A stretch of DNA of 38,270 nt from 40-80 sp964503665 (lineage in GTDB: Bacteria > Bacteroidota > Bacteroidia > Flavobacteriales_D > Crocinitomicaceae), in contig CAZDAR010000024.1 in assembly GCA_964503665.1 (NCBI GenBank), positions 1 to 38,270 on the forward strand. Reading direction: 5' to 3'. The position numbers and the translations under genes are program-made. Positions 25,814 through 34,175 of the stretch are shown piece by piece (position 1 is the stretch's first letter; every line of letters begins with the position of its first letter). A model generated the notes under the pieces. That model ran no database searches and was not told the DNA's origin. It worked only from the letters and a program-made list of their open reading frames with translations.

Positions 25814-26866
25814 ATGGCTGAACTCGCTACAAGTAAAATAGACACATCAGAAAACTGGAATGGAGGTGTTTCTCCGTTTAAAGTAGGATATGGAAAAATT
25901 ATGATGTGGTTTTTCTTATTATCAGATGCACTGACATTCGGAGGTTTCTTAGTCTCATTAGGATTTATGAGATATAGTGCTCAAGAAGCATGGCCAATTG
26001 GTGAAGAAACTTTTAACGGATTACCATTTTTAGGATCTGGTCACCCACTCTTTTACGTGGCCTTTATGACATTCTTATTGATCTTATCTTCGGTAACGAT
26101 GGTTTTAGCTGTTGAAGCTGGTCATAGAATGGATAGAAAAGGAGTGACCAAGTGGTTATTTGCTACCATTATTGGTGGTTTGATATTCGTAGGCTCACAA
26201 GCATGGGAGTGGTCTCACTTTATCCATGGAACAGAGTTTGGAAGAGTAGAATTAGCGGATGGTTCCCTAGCAAATGTGGTGGAAGGACCAAACGGAAAAT
26301 TAGTCTTTGGAGAAATCAAAAGTTTTCAAGTAACGGAAGCTGGAAGTGAATACAAAGCTGGACAACTTCTAACAGGAAAAGATTTAGACTTGGCTCACAC
26401 TTGGGAGCATGCAGTTGTTGCTGGTCATATTCACGGAAACTCTATCCACCTAAGTGATGGATCTATAGCTACTATCAATAAAGAAAAAGATCAAAACGTT
26501 CGTTTAGTTATCAAAAAAGAAGGTGGTAAATACGAAAGAGGTCAAGTAATAGATGGTGAAGACGCTATTAAGCAATATTACGGTGCTTTCAATGACGGAA
26601 CACCTACAAAAGTGACGTACGGAGCAAATATGAAAACCAATGAATATGGTCCTAAAGTATATGCGAACTTATTCTTCTTTATTACTGGTTTCCACGGTTT
26701 CCACGTTTCAATAGGTATCATTCTTAATATCATTATTTTCATTAATGTATTAAAAGGAACGTATGAAAAGAGAAATCACTACGAAATGATTGAAAAATCA
26801 GGATTGTATTGGCACTTTGTCGATTTAGTATGGGTGTTTGTATTTACATTCTTCTACTTAATCTGA
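25814..26866 (+). CDS. Cytochrome c oxidase subunit III (second paralogue) with duplicated insertion
   Basis: A 350-residue subunit III of an aa3/caa3-type cytochrome c oxidase. Helices at about 28-52, 78-100 and 113-130 are followed by QAWEWSHFI; then a hydrophilic segment covers about 139-278 before the membrane part returns with FFFITGFHGFHVSIG and YWHFVDLVWVFVFTF, strongly conserved family blocks. The insertion is built of two copies: VELADGS...GSEYKAGQLLTG (145-188) and IHLSDGS...GGKYERGQVIDG (211-248). An insertion at this place occurs in Bacteroidota homologues as I recall; the internal duplication is what I see here. Gene pair with the preceding subunit III paralogue; 19 bases separate them. 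ATG start. Confidence 0.88.
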   Translation: MAELATSKIDTSENWNGGVSPFKVGYGKIMMWFFLLSDALTFGGFLVSLGFMRYSAQEAWPIGEETFNGLPFLGSGHPLFYVAFMTFLLILSSVTMVLAVEAGHRMDRKGVTKWLFATIIGGLIFVGSQAWEWSHFIHGTEFGRVELADGSLANVVEGPNGKLVFGEIKSFQVTEAGSEYKAGQLLTGKDLDLAHTWEHAVVAGHIHGNSIHLSDGSIATINKEKDQNVRLVIKKEGGKYERGQVIDGEDAIKQYYGAFNDGTPTKVTYGANMKTNEYGPKVYANLFFFITGFHGFHVSIGIILNIIIFINVLKGTYEKRNHYEMIEKSGLYWHFVDLVWVFVFTFFYLI

Positions 26867-26896
26867 TTTTTATTACTAATTTTTAAACTTTAAGAT

Positions 26897-27271
26897 ATGT
26901 TAAGAGACGACATTTACGAATACGCAGTAGATCACAAGCACGGTGAAACTGAAGGGAAAAAAATAAGGAAGAAGATTTATCTAGTTACTATTATCTTATC
27001 TGTTATAACTACGGTAGAAGTTATTTTGGGTATGTATATTAAGAATGATGGTTCACTTACTTGGCAATCTATCAAAATATTATTCATCTTGTTAACTGTC
27101 GTAAAAGCAGGATACATTGTTATGGTTTTCATGCACATGAATGATGAGCATAGTCATTTAAGAAAATTGATTTTATTTTCATACTATCTCTTTATCCTTG
27201 ACCTGACAATACTATTATTACATGAAGGTTGGGTATATGGTCATGTATTACAAACATACGGCGCATACTAA
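26897..27271 (+). CDS. Cytochrome c oxidase subunit IV family protein
   Basis: A 124-residue protein with three predicted transmembrane helices (about 27-48, 58-80, 90-111), the pattern of the prokaryotic subunit IV (CtaF/CyoD-like) of heme-copper oxidases. The segment VVKAGYIVMVFMHMNDE in helix 2 is the typical family motif. It probably stabilises the oxidase complex in the inner membrane. It lies 30 bases after the second subunit III gene and 13 bases before the SCO gene, in the usual Bacteroidota order. Subunits I and II are not in this window. Confidence 0.88.
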   Translation: MLRDDIYEYAVDHKHGETEGKKIRKKIYLVTIILSVITTVEVILGMYIKNDGSLTWQSIKILFILLTVVKAGYIVMVFMHMNDEHSHLRKLILFSYYLFILDLTILLLHEGWVYGHVLQTYGAY

Positions 27272-27284
27272 GTAACATTTTATA

Positions 27285-27983
27285 ATGGCTAAAAAAATTA
27301 AAGAAGCCGGCCGAACTAAGAAGCTAATAATGGCTTCATTAGTCTTCGGACCGGCTTTAATATTGATATTTGTTTCTACACTTAAATGTGAACACAAATT
27401 CACACAGTTAGATTATTTCGGGGACATTCCTAGTTATCAAGCAACAACAATTGACGGCAAAACAATTACCAACGAAACTTTTAAAGGGAAAGTTGTCATA
27501 TATACGGTACTTAATGAATCGTGTCCAAAGGATTGTGCCATCAGTATTTGGGACGTTAATCAGCAATTATTTCGAAAGTTAAAGGAAAACCCTGGTAAAT
27601 TAAGAAATGTTAAAATTGTTTCTTTCGTTGTAGATAAAGACGGGAATCCTGTTGAAGACTTGGAGAATATGCGCAAAATACTAGAATACAACGTATTAGA
27701 ATACAACCCTGAAATTTGGATTCTAGCAAAAGGTGATGCAAATAACTTATATAATATCGAGCACAACAAACACAACCTATCCACCATTGAAGGAGACGAA
27801 TACTTTAATGGAAAAGCTTATTATTCACTGCTTCTACTAGCTGATCAGGATAATAAACTGCGAATGGTGTTAAAAGGAGATTCCGAATCAATGGTGCGTA
27901 AATTCCATCAGTATATGACCTTATTAATTAAGCAAAATGATAAGGAAAGATTTAAAAGAATGGAAGCTGAAGATAAAAAGTAA
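27285..27983 (+). CDS. SCO1/SenC-family protein
   Basis: A 232-residue thioredoxin-fold protein with one N-terminal membrane anchor (about 13-31), facing the periplasm. The SCO copper/redox motif CxxxC is present as C80-P-K-D-C84. SCO proteins deliver copper to, or reduce, the CuA site of oxidase subunit II, which fits the operon. Odd point: the distal histidine that completes the copper site (in the DHxxxxxL context of classical SCO) is not found; the equivalent stretch reads GKAYYSLLLLAD with Y179-Y180. Two histidines (H160, H163) lie about 17 residues earlier and could substitute. It may act as a thiol reductase instead of a copper donor. Last gene of the operon; plsC converges on it. Confidence 0.85.
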   Translation: MAKKIKEAGRTKKLIMASLVFGPALILIFVSTLKCEHKFTQLDYFGDIPSYQATTIDGKTITNETFKGKVVIYTVLNESCPKDCAISIWDVNQQLFRKLKENPGKLRNVKIVSFVVDKDGNPVEDLENMRKILEYNVLEYNPEIWILAKGDANNLYNIEHNKHNLSTIEGDEYFNGKAYYSLLLLADQDNKLRMVLKGDSESMVRKFHQYMTLLIKQNDKERFKRMEAEDKK

Positions 27984-28016
27984 GCGGTAACTTAAACAAG
28001 TACTAGAAATACTGTT

Positions 28017-28772
28017 TTATATTCCGTATAGCGATTTTAAAGGCGCTTCTACTATCTCATGACACTTTCTCTTTAAATCCAAAACGCTAGCTCCTTGCAC
28101 CTCCTCTTTTGAAATAAACGGATGGATAATTGCTTCGGCTACTCCTGGTCGTGCAACGGATATTAATTTACCCGTATCACCAACAAGTTGAAAGTTACGA
28201 GTAAACGTTACCGCTAAAATACCTATATTCTCGTTCTTCGCTAATTCAAATGCTCCATTTTTAAATGGGGCTAATCTTGGCGCGTAACCATCAATTATTC
28301 CACCTTCAGGAAAAATAGCAATCGACATTCCCTCACCAATAAGCTTTCTTCCTTTGATAATAGCTTCAGCAGACTTTCTACGATTATTTCGATAGACAGG
28401 AATATGATAGTATTTAAATAAAATACCAAATACAGGAATAGTTAATAATTCTGATTTCCCCATAAAAACAAAAGGATGATTAGGGAAAATTTTAAACATT
28501 AAAAAAACATCTAAAAAAGAAGTATGGTTTGAAATAATAATAAAAGGCTCGTCTGGAATATGCGTATTATAATTGGTCTTCTTCAGAAATATAAATGTGA
28601 AAAAGTTTAAGGTATAAGCCCAAATGACATGTAATAAATATGTAAATTTGTTATTCTTTATTACATGAAAGCCTAATAAAAAAAGTGGATAAAGTATCAC
28701 GAAAATAACAACAAACACAAGCATAAAATATAGCTTATAGAGTAAATAAAATATATTTTTTAAAAGGCTCAT
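28017..28772 (-). CDS. 1-acyl-sn-glycerol-3-phosphate acyltransferase (PlsC-like)
   Basis: A 251-residue membrane-associated acyltransferase of the PlsC family, which acylates lysophosphatidic acid to phosphatidic acid in phospholipid synthesis. The catalytic HxxxxD motif is H83-TSFL-D88 (SNHTSFLDVF), and the substrate-binding block FPEGGI is present about 70 residues later. The N-terminal ~60 residues hold one or two hydrophobic membrane segments. Length is normal. It is transcribed divergently from trpS with a 59-base gap and ends 33 bases from the SCO gene. As some family members acylate ornithine lipids or other lipids, exact substrate is inference. Confidence 0.88.
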   Translation of the reverse strand: MSLLKNIFYLLYKLYFMLVFVVIFVILYPLFLLGFHVIKNNKFTYLLHVIWAYTLNFFTFIFLKKTNYNTHIPDEPFIIISNHTSFLDVFLMFKIFPNHPFVFMGKSELLTIPVFGILFKYYHIPVYRNNRRKSAEAIIKGRKLIGEGMSIAIFPEGGIIDGYAPRLAPFKNGAFELAKNENIGILAVTFTRNFQLVGDTGKLISVARPGVAEAIIHPFISKEEVQGASVLDLKRKCHEIVEAPLKSLYGI

Positions 28773-28806
28773 AGCGATATAAAATTATTGTCAACCAATA
28801 AATGCT

Positions 28807-28814
28807 TAATTTTG
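28807..28814 (+). promoter_or_regulatory. Bacteroidota -7 box (TAATTTTG) before trpS
   Basis: Exact TAnnTTTG match in the plsC-trpS divergent intergenic region, ending 17 bases before the trpS ATG. TTG at 28788-28790 lies 16 bases upstream, slightly short of the usual spacing. Confidence 0.5.
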
Positions 28815-28831
28815 GTAAAATTAAAAAATAA

Positions 28832-29800
28832 ATGGCACGAATACTATCAGGAATTCAAAGTACAGGAACTCCTCACTTAGGTAATATTTTAGGAGCAATC
28901 TATCCAGCTATACAACATGCTCATAAACAGGAGAATGATTCCTTTTTGTTTATCGCTAATCTTCATACTTTAACACAAATAAAGGATGCTGAAATAATCA
29001 AACAAAATACGTATGCTGTTGCAGCCACCTGGTTAGCTTTTGGATTAGACCCTGAAAAAACAGCTTTCTACCGTCAAAGTGATGTGCCCCATGTAACAGA
29101 ATTAACCTGGTATTTGACATGTTATTTTCCTTTTACAAGATTGTCTTTAGCACATGGTTTTAAAGATAAACAAGACGTACTTCAAGATGTAAACGCTGGT
29201 TTATTCATGTATCCTATGTTAATGGCAGCCGATATTCTAATGTACGACGCAGCATATGTCCCAGTTGGTAAAGATCAATTGCAGCATCTTGAGATTGCGA
29301 GAGATGTTGCTTCACGTTTCAACAACATCCATGGGGAAACATTTGTGCTACCTCAAGCACTTATTCAGGATGATATTATGACCGTTCCTGGAATAGATGG
29401 CTACAAAATGAGTAAATCACGCAACAATACCATCAATATTTTTGCAACAGATAAAGAACTAAAAAAACAAGTCATGTCTATTCAAACAGATTCCAAGGCA
29501 TTGGAAGAAGTAAAGAATCCAGATGAATGTAATGTATATAATATCTATAAGCTGATTTGTTCGGAAGAAGAAAATGAACAAATGCGCCAAAACTATTTAA
29601 ATGGAGGTTATGGTTACGGTCATGCCAAAACAGCCCTTTACAATCTGATTTTAACAAAATTCGAAAATCAACGTATCCTTTTCAATGAATATATGAGCCA
29701 TCCTGAAAAGCTGGAAGAAATATTGATGATGGGAGCGAAAAAAGCAGCTCAGGTATCTTTAGAAGTACTAAAACGTGTACGTGAAAAATTGGGGCTTTAA
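28832..29800 (+). CDS. trpS: Tryptophanyl-tRNA synthetase
   Basis: A 322-residue class I aminoacyl-tRNA synthetase, the usual bacterial TrpS length. The HIGH-type signature is HLGN at residues 15-18 within GTPHLGNILGA, and KMSKS is at 192-196. The block PVGKDQLQHLEIARDVA is characteristic of TrpS. It charges tRNA-Trp with tryptophan in an ATP-dependent reaction in the cytoplasm. No leader peptide or T-box-like structure was seen in the short upstream region. Its 3' end overlaps the following lipoprotein gene by 20-26 bases, depending on which GTG that gene uses. Confidence 0.96.
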   Translation: MARILSGIQSTGTPHLGNILGAIYPAIQHAHKQENDSFLFIANLHTLTQIKDAEIIKQNTYAVAATWLAFGLDPEKTAFYRQSDVPHVTELTWYLTCYFPFTRLSLAHGFKDKQDVLQDVNAGLFMYPMLMAADILMYDAAYVPVGKDQLQHLEIARDVASRFNNIHGETFVLPQALIQDDIMTVPGIDGYKMSKSRNNTINIFATDKELKKQVMSIQTDSKALEEVKNPDECNVYNIYKLICSEEENEQMRQNYLNGGYGYGHAKTALYNLILTKFENQRILFNEYMSHPEKLEEILMMGAKKAAQVSLEVLKRVREKLGL

Positions 29801-31157
29801 ATATCGATGGAGTATCATACTATTGCTACTGATTGCTTCTTGTTCTGATTCAAAAAATAGTTCATTCTTAGAATCAGACAATAACGTTATTTCGATAGCT
29901 ACCGATGAGAATTTAAAATCATTTAATTTCTATAGCAACAATGTTTTTTCAAAATTCATCAAAGATTTAGTTTGTGAACCTATTTTTTACTACAATACAA
30001 CCACAAAAAAGGCAACTTCAACAATTATTTCTTCTTACAAATGGGTGCATGAAAGTGAAATTGAACTAACTGTACTGCCAACTGTTTATTTTCAGAATAA
30101 TCAACGTCATCAATTATATAAAGAACGAAAATTAACGCCAAAAGACATTGCGCATTCTATTCTTTTACAAAAAGAAAACGCTAGTTATCGAGAGGTAAGA
30201 AAATTCCTTGAGACATTTGAAAAAATAACACAAAAAGGAAAAGATGTGCTAGTTATTAGCCTTAAAAAGAGTGTTGATCCACAAGCATTTCTATTAGAGT
30301 TTGCCTCTATTGAAATTCCAGTTGTTCCGATTGAAGTAGAAAAGATTAGTTCTCTAAAAGATGTCGTTGGTAATGGCTTATATTCATTAGATTTCATCGC
30401 AGAGAATCAAATTCGACTGAAATTATTTAAACGCCACACTAAAATAAAAGCTTTAGAAAATAAAAGCATTATTCTACCCAAAGGATATTTAATCAATCTA
30501 GACGTACCACACAATAAGCAGTTTCAATTACTAAAAGATAAATCTGTAGATGGAATTATAACATCTTCAATATCAGTGTTTATGAATAAAATAAATCAGC
30601 TTAAAAACACTTTTGGCAATATGATTATTCGGCAGGAAGATGAGCTTCACATAGCTGCCTTTAATTTTGAAAAGTCCTTCACTTCCAACTATTCAAACAT
30701 TGAGTACATCAAAAAATTGATAGATCCAACAGCATATAACCAAGTGTATTGTAACAATCAACTAAATACTTTTTATTCAATTTACGATTTAGAAGATGTT
30801 AGTGGGAATACGATTTCTTCTTTAACGGTCAATTTTGAATGTGATGCAAAATTCAAAAATTATGTCTTGACAAAATTTAATAAAAAAAATATTAACTTAC
30901 AGCAAACAGATACTCCAGACTTATCGATTTACAAGCTAATAACTCCCACAAACAACAGTCATATGATTAATCAATATATCTATCGAAAATATATTTCCTT
31001 GGGCTTTATAAACAATGAAAAAGTAGCAAAAGAGGCAAGTATAAAACTATTTCAACCCATCAAATACATTTTATTCAATCGAAACATAAAATTTAGAAAT
31101 GATTCTTTTGAAACTAGAAATGATTTCTCTACTGTTTACAAGTACGAAGATTGGTAA
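29781..31157 (+). CDS. OppA-like solute-binding lipoprotein (SBP family 5)
   Basis: A lipoprotein of about 458 residues. The N-terminus has a basic region, a hydrophobic core and a lipobox LLIASC; with the GTG at 29781 (MKNWGFKYRW) the lipid-modified cysteine is C21. The frame also allows GTG 29775. The body resembles a divergent family 5 extracellular solute-binding protein (OppA/DppA type): an ATDENLKSFNFYSN start, a domain with ESEIELTVLPTVYFQN and LTPKDIAHSILL (matching the TAEDVxxS pattern), and NGLYSLDFIAENQIRLKLF. Such proteins deliver peptides to an ABC importer. No permease or ATPase gene is adjacent. It overlaps trpS, so it is probably co-transcribed. The call rests on pattern similarity and is moderately sure. 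Confidence 0.65.
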   Translation: MKNWGFKYRWSIILLLLIASCSDSKNSSFLESDNNVISIATDENLKSFNFYSNNVFSKFIKDLVCEPIFYYNTTTKKATSTIISSYKWVHESEIELTVLPTVYFQNNQRHQLYKERKLTPKDIAHSILLQKENASYREVRKFLETFEKITQKGKDVLVISLKKSVDPQAFLLEFASIEIPVVPIEVEKISSLKDVVGNGLYSLDFIAENQIRLKLFKRHTKIKALENKSIILPKGYLINLDVPHNKQFQLLKDKSVDGIITSSISVFMNKINQLKNTFGNMIIRQEDELHIAAFNFEKSFTSNYSNIEYIKKLIDPTAYNQVYCNNQLNTFYSIYDLEDVSGNTISSLTVNFECDAKFKNYVLTKFNKKNINLQQTDTPDLSIYKLITPTNNSHMINQYIYRKYISLGFINNEKVAKEASIKLFQPIKYILFNRNIKFRNDSFETRNDFSTVYKYEDW

Positions 31158-31165
31158 AAAAAATC

Positions 31166-32614
31166 CTAATTAGAAATAACACTTTCCTCTGCAACACTTT
31201 TATTTTTCAATGCTTGCTCCATCGCAATAAACATTGCCGAAATACCAAAAATAGGTACGGCAGCTTTATCTGTATCGAGGTAGTTATTTAAGAATGCATG
31301 AATAAAATAGGTCGACAAGGCTAAAATCATTGACAATACGAGTTTCTTTTGCTCCCGATCTTCTAATCTATAATAAAGCATAATTCCTTTATAGAATATC
31401 ATGGAAATAAAAAACACAAAAGTAATCAAGCCAAAAATACCTGTTTCTGAAAGTGTCCCTAGGTATTCGCTGTGTGCATTTCCTCCATCCCCAAAGTCAG
31501 TAGAGATAATCGTCTTATTCTCTGGACGTTGAAAAGGAGCATACTCAAAGGCATACGTACCTGGTCCAAATCCTGTCCAAGGTTTTTCCTGAAACATTTG
31601 TATGGCTGAGCTCCAACGATTAATTCGTTCTAAGTTGGAAGCATCCGAAGTAACATTCGTTGAACTTTGTAATCGGTCTCTGAAATTTTCGGTGGTGTGC
31701 TCCTTCTTGTTTTTTGACATGGCATACGAAATATCATTCCAGTTAAAAAGCACCACAACAAGCCCTATTATAAACACGACAAACAAATACGAGAATTTGA
31801 CTCTATAATGAATCAGTGCCCATACTCCTAATGCAGCTACAACACTTAACCATGCCGCTCTTGTTAGAGAAAAATAAAGCCCCGCTATATTAATGATGAT
31901 TAATCCCATTATAATCAAACTAAGCAACGAACTATACTTTTTACTAAAGAAAAGTCCTAATAAAAGATATAAAGAGAAAGCAACCATCGCACCATAAATG
32001 GTGTGATCTTTAAAAAGTGGTGACATTACCCAGTGCGATTCTTTCTCCCCAAAATTATACATCGAGTGACGAATAAGGGTGTAGATCATAGCAATGGTCA
32101 TACCGATAATGAAAAGCCATAAGGCCATTTTTATATTTTTCTTATCCTCAAAAACTTTTGTTCCAAACCCAATCATAGGGATGACAAACCAAAGTTTAAC
32201 TAATAAGAATTTAAAACTAACCAGTGGATGTGAACTTAATATTGCCGTTATCAAGAGAACCAATAAGTAGCTCACTAACGAGATAACGATTAAATTCTTG
32301 CGTAAATATGTTGGAAATGTTTTTGTTAGAAAACTTTGCCAAATAAGAAGTAATAGTAGACCAAAAAGAAGTGGCTCTGTTGGGATAAACAATCCAATAC
32401 TATCCGTGAATTCCTCTATATTAAATGAAAGAGGGGTAAGAAAAAAAAGTGCTAAGAAAGTGTTGTTTGTATGAAAAATTGCCAGATAAATAGCAATTAG
32501 TCCTAATGGGAAAGCTAATAATGGCAAGTTATCCATATAAATAAATACCGCTACAACTACAAAAAACAATGTAAACGTAGCAACTCTCCCTATTTTATCC
32601 CAAATTGAAAGCAA
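31166..32614 (-). CDS. O-antigen ligase/polymerase-like membrane protein (Wzy_C family)
   Basis: A 482-residue protein with about 12 transmembrane helices and a large extracytoplasmic loop (about 300-385) typical of the O-antigen ligase (WaaL)/polymerase (Wzy) superfamily. The loop contains the conserved arginine-rich entry (ERINRWSSAIQMF), PWTGFGPGTYAF and GNAHSEYLGTLSETG, the block with the putative catalytic histidine. It would ligate or polymerise undecaprenyl-linked glycan at the periplasmic face. The start is TTG at 32614, one base after the stop of the Wzz-like gene; no nearby ATG fits the first helix, suggesting coupled translation. Ligase versus polymerase cannot be decided from sequence. 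Confidence 0.8.
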   Translation of the reverse strand: MLSIWDKIGRVATFTLFFVVVAVFIYMDNLPLLAFPLGLIAIYLAIFHTNNTFLALFFLTPLSFNIEEFTDSIGLFIPTEPLLFGLLLLLIWQSFLTKTFPTYLRKNLIVISLVSYLLVLLITAILSSHPLVSFKFLLVKLWFVIPMIGFGTKVFEDKKNIKMALWLFIIGMTIAMIYTLIRHSMYNFGEKESHWVMSPLFKDHTIYGAMVAFSLYLLLGLFFSKKYSSLLSLIIMGLIIINIAGLYFSLTRAAWLSVVAALGVWALIHYRVKFSYLFVVFIIGLVVVLFNWNDISYAMSKNKKEHTTENFRDRLQSSTNVTSDASNLERINRWSSAIQMFQEKPWTGFGPGTYAFEYAPFQRPENKTIISTDFGDGGNAHSEYLGTLSETGIFGLITFVFFISMIFYKGIMLYYRLEDREQKKLVLSMILALSTYFIHAFLNNYLDTDKAAVPIFGISAMFIAMEQALKNKSVAEESVISN

Positions 32615-32615
32615 G

Positions 32616-33590
32616 TTATGCGATTTTACGAAGTTCTTTAATACGATCCACTATTAAGAAATAGAAAACAGAGAAAATGAACGTTGCTAGCATTGCAATA
32701 AGAACAATAAGCATTTTCTTAGGTGAATTTTTCTTATCAGCTTTCTCAGCTTTCTCTACCACAAACTTATGGTTAAAGTCTGCGTGAGCATCTGATTCTG
32801 CTTGTTCAAAAACAGCTTCAAAATCAGATAGTTTTACCATTTTTTCTTCTAAAAACATGGCTAAGGCATCGTATTCAGCACCATATTTTAGATTGACATC
32901 AATTTTATTTTTAAAGAAAAGCTTGTCATCTACATTCTTGGAATCGAGATATGCCCCAAATAAATTTGCTCTAGCTTCTGATGAGACAACACCAAGAACA
33001 GAAAGCGTGTCTAGTTTAGTAGAAAGTTCTTTAATGTTCTGTTCTAACATTTTACGTTTACGTATATTAATTTCAAATGCAGGAATAGTACGTTCTTTAA
33101 TCATCTCGTTTTTCACAGAGTCATATAAATCGACAATCTTATTGGCAATATCTGCTGCTAATTGAGGATTCTTATCTAATACATCAATTTGAATAGAACT
33201 GTATTTTGTACGTTGAAAATGAATGTGTTCATCGTAAGCCTTACCAAGTTTGTATTTCTTATATGGATCATTCGATTTGATTTCATAATGATTCATCAAA
33301 TCAAAACGGTTGATTACCAAATCTCGTATTTTAGAAGACTTTAAAATCTGAAGCATTTGTTCGGATTGTCCATCCTCTCCAAAATCCATCGCGGCTGCTT
33401 TCGCATTTCGTTGTACATCAAACGAAACAGTGCTCGTCGCTGTTGGATATATAATTGCCGTTGACAAAAACAAAGGAGTTATCATAAAAGATACTACTAA
33501 AGCAATAATGCCTCCTATTCCCGTTATGACAATGATTGGTTTTCTTTTTCTCCATAAAAAAACGACTAAATTGTTTCTTTCTTCTTCCAT
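32616..33590 (-). CDS. Wzz/chain-length determinant-like protein
   Basis: A 324-residue inner-membrane protein with two terminal transmembrane helices (about 18-40 and 292-314) flanking a long periplasmic domain rich in helices and coiled coil (about 150-285), the polysaccharide co-polymerase (Wzz) layout. Residues 50-100 include the typical ATSTVSFDVQ... segment and SSKIRDLVINRF. Wzz proteins set the chain length of O-antigen or related polysaccharides. No C-terminal tyrosine-kinase domain is present. It sits directly upstream of the O-antigen ligase-like gene and four bases after nadD; the pair supports a glycan polymerisation role. Confidence 0.82.
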   Translation of the reverse strand: MEEERNNLVVFLWRKRKPIIVITGIGGIIALVVSFMITPLFLSTAIIYPTATSTVSFDVQRNAKAAAMDFGEDGQSEQMLQILKSSKIRDLVINRFDLMNHYEIKSNDPYKKYKLGKAYDEHIHFQRTKYSSIQIDVLDKNPQLAADIANKIVDLYDSVKNEMIKERTIPAFEINIRKRKMLEQNIKELSTKLDTLSVLGVVSSEARANLFGAYLDSKNVDDKLFFKNKIDVNLKYGAEYDALAMFLEEKMVKLSDFEAVFEQAESDAHADFNHKFVVEKAEKADKKNSPKKMLIVLIAMLATFIFSVFYFLIVDRIKELRKIA

Positions 33591-33593
33591 TTT

Positions 33594-34175
33594 TTATTTT
33601 TTATAAAAATTCATTTCTTCTATATACTTCAACACAACATCCGTCAAGATGTACTTAACGCTTTTCTTTGTTTTTATTGCATTCCGAATGTAGGTTGACG
33701 AAATATTCATTAAAGGCACTTCTTCTAAGACAGTAATATTCGAATACTTTTGCACTGGAAAATTACTTCCGTTCACTGTTCTTGGGTAAACAATCATAGA
33801 ATAACGCTCTAAAATCTGTTCGTAGTTATACCATTTCTCAAATGTGTTAAGATTATCTTCCCCAATTATTAATGTAAACGCATTCTCGGGATATTTCTCT
33901 TTTAAAGTAGCTAATGTTACGATTGTATAATTGGGTTGAGGTAAATTAAACTCCACGTTTGAAGCACGAAGTTTATCATTTCCTTCTATCGCCATTTCTA
34001 CCATGGCATAGCGATGATAATCCGCCAGTAAACTTTTTTTCTCCTTCAATGGATTATGAGGTGAAACAACAAACCAAATTTGGTCTAAGTCAGAATTGTT
34101 AACGATATGATTAGCCAAAATCAAATGACCGACATGAATCGGATTAAAAGAACCAAAAAACAATCCTACTTTCAT
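33594..34175 (-). CDS. nadD: Nicotinate-nucleotide adenylyltransferase NadD
   Basis: A 193-residue nucleotidyltransferase with the expected GSFNPIHVGH motif (residues 8-17; the T/HxGH active site) and the C-terminal ISSTYIRN motif that binds ATP. The intervening FTLIIGEDNLNTFEKWYNYEQI block places it in NadD rather than CoaD. It adenylates nicotinate mononucleotide to deamido-NAD+ in NAD synthesis. It overlaps gmk by four bases (ATGA). The order gmk-nadD is, to my knowledge, common in Bacteroidota. Confidence 0.94.
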   Translation of the reverse strand: MKVGLFFGSFNPIHVGHLILANHIVNNSDLDQIWFVVSPHNPLKEKKSLLADYHRYAMVEMAIEGNDKLRASNVEFNLPQPNYTIVTLATLKEKYPENAFTLIIGEDNLNTFEKWYNYEQILERYSMIVYPRTVNGSNFPVQKYSNITVLEEVPLMNISSTYIRNAIKTKKSVKYILTDVVLKYIEEMNFYKK

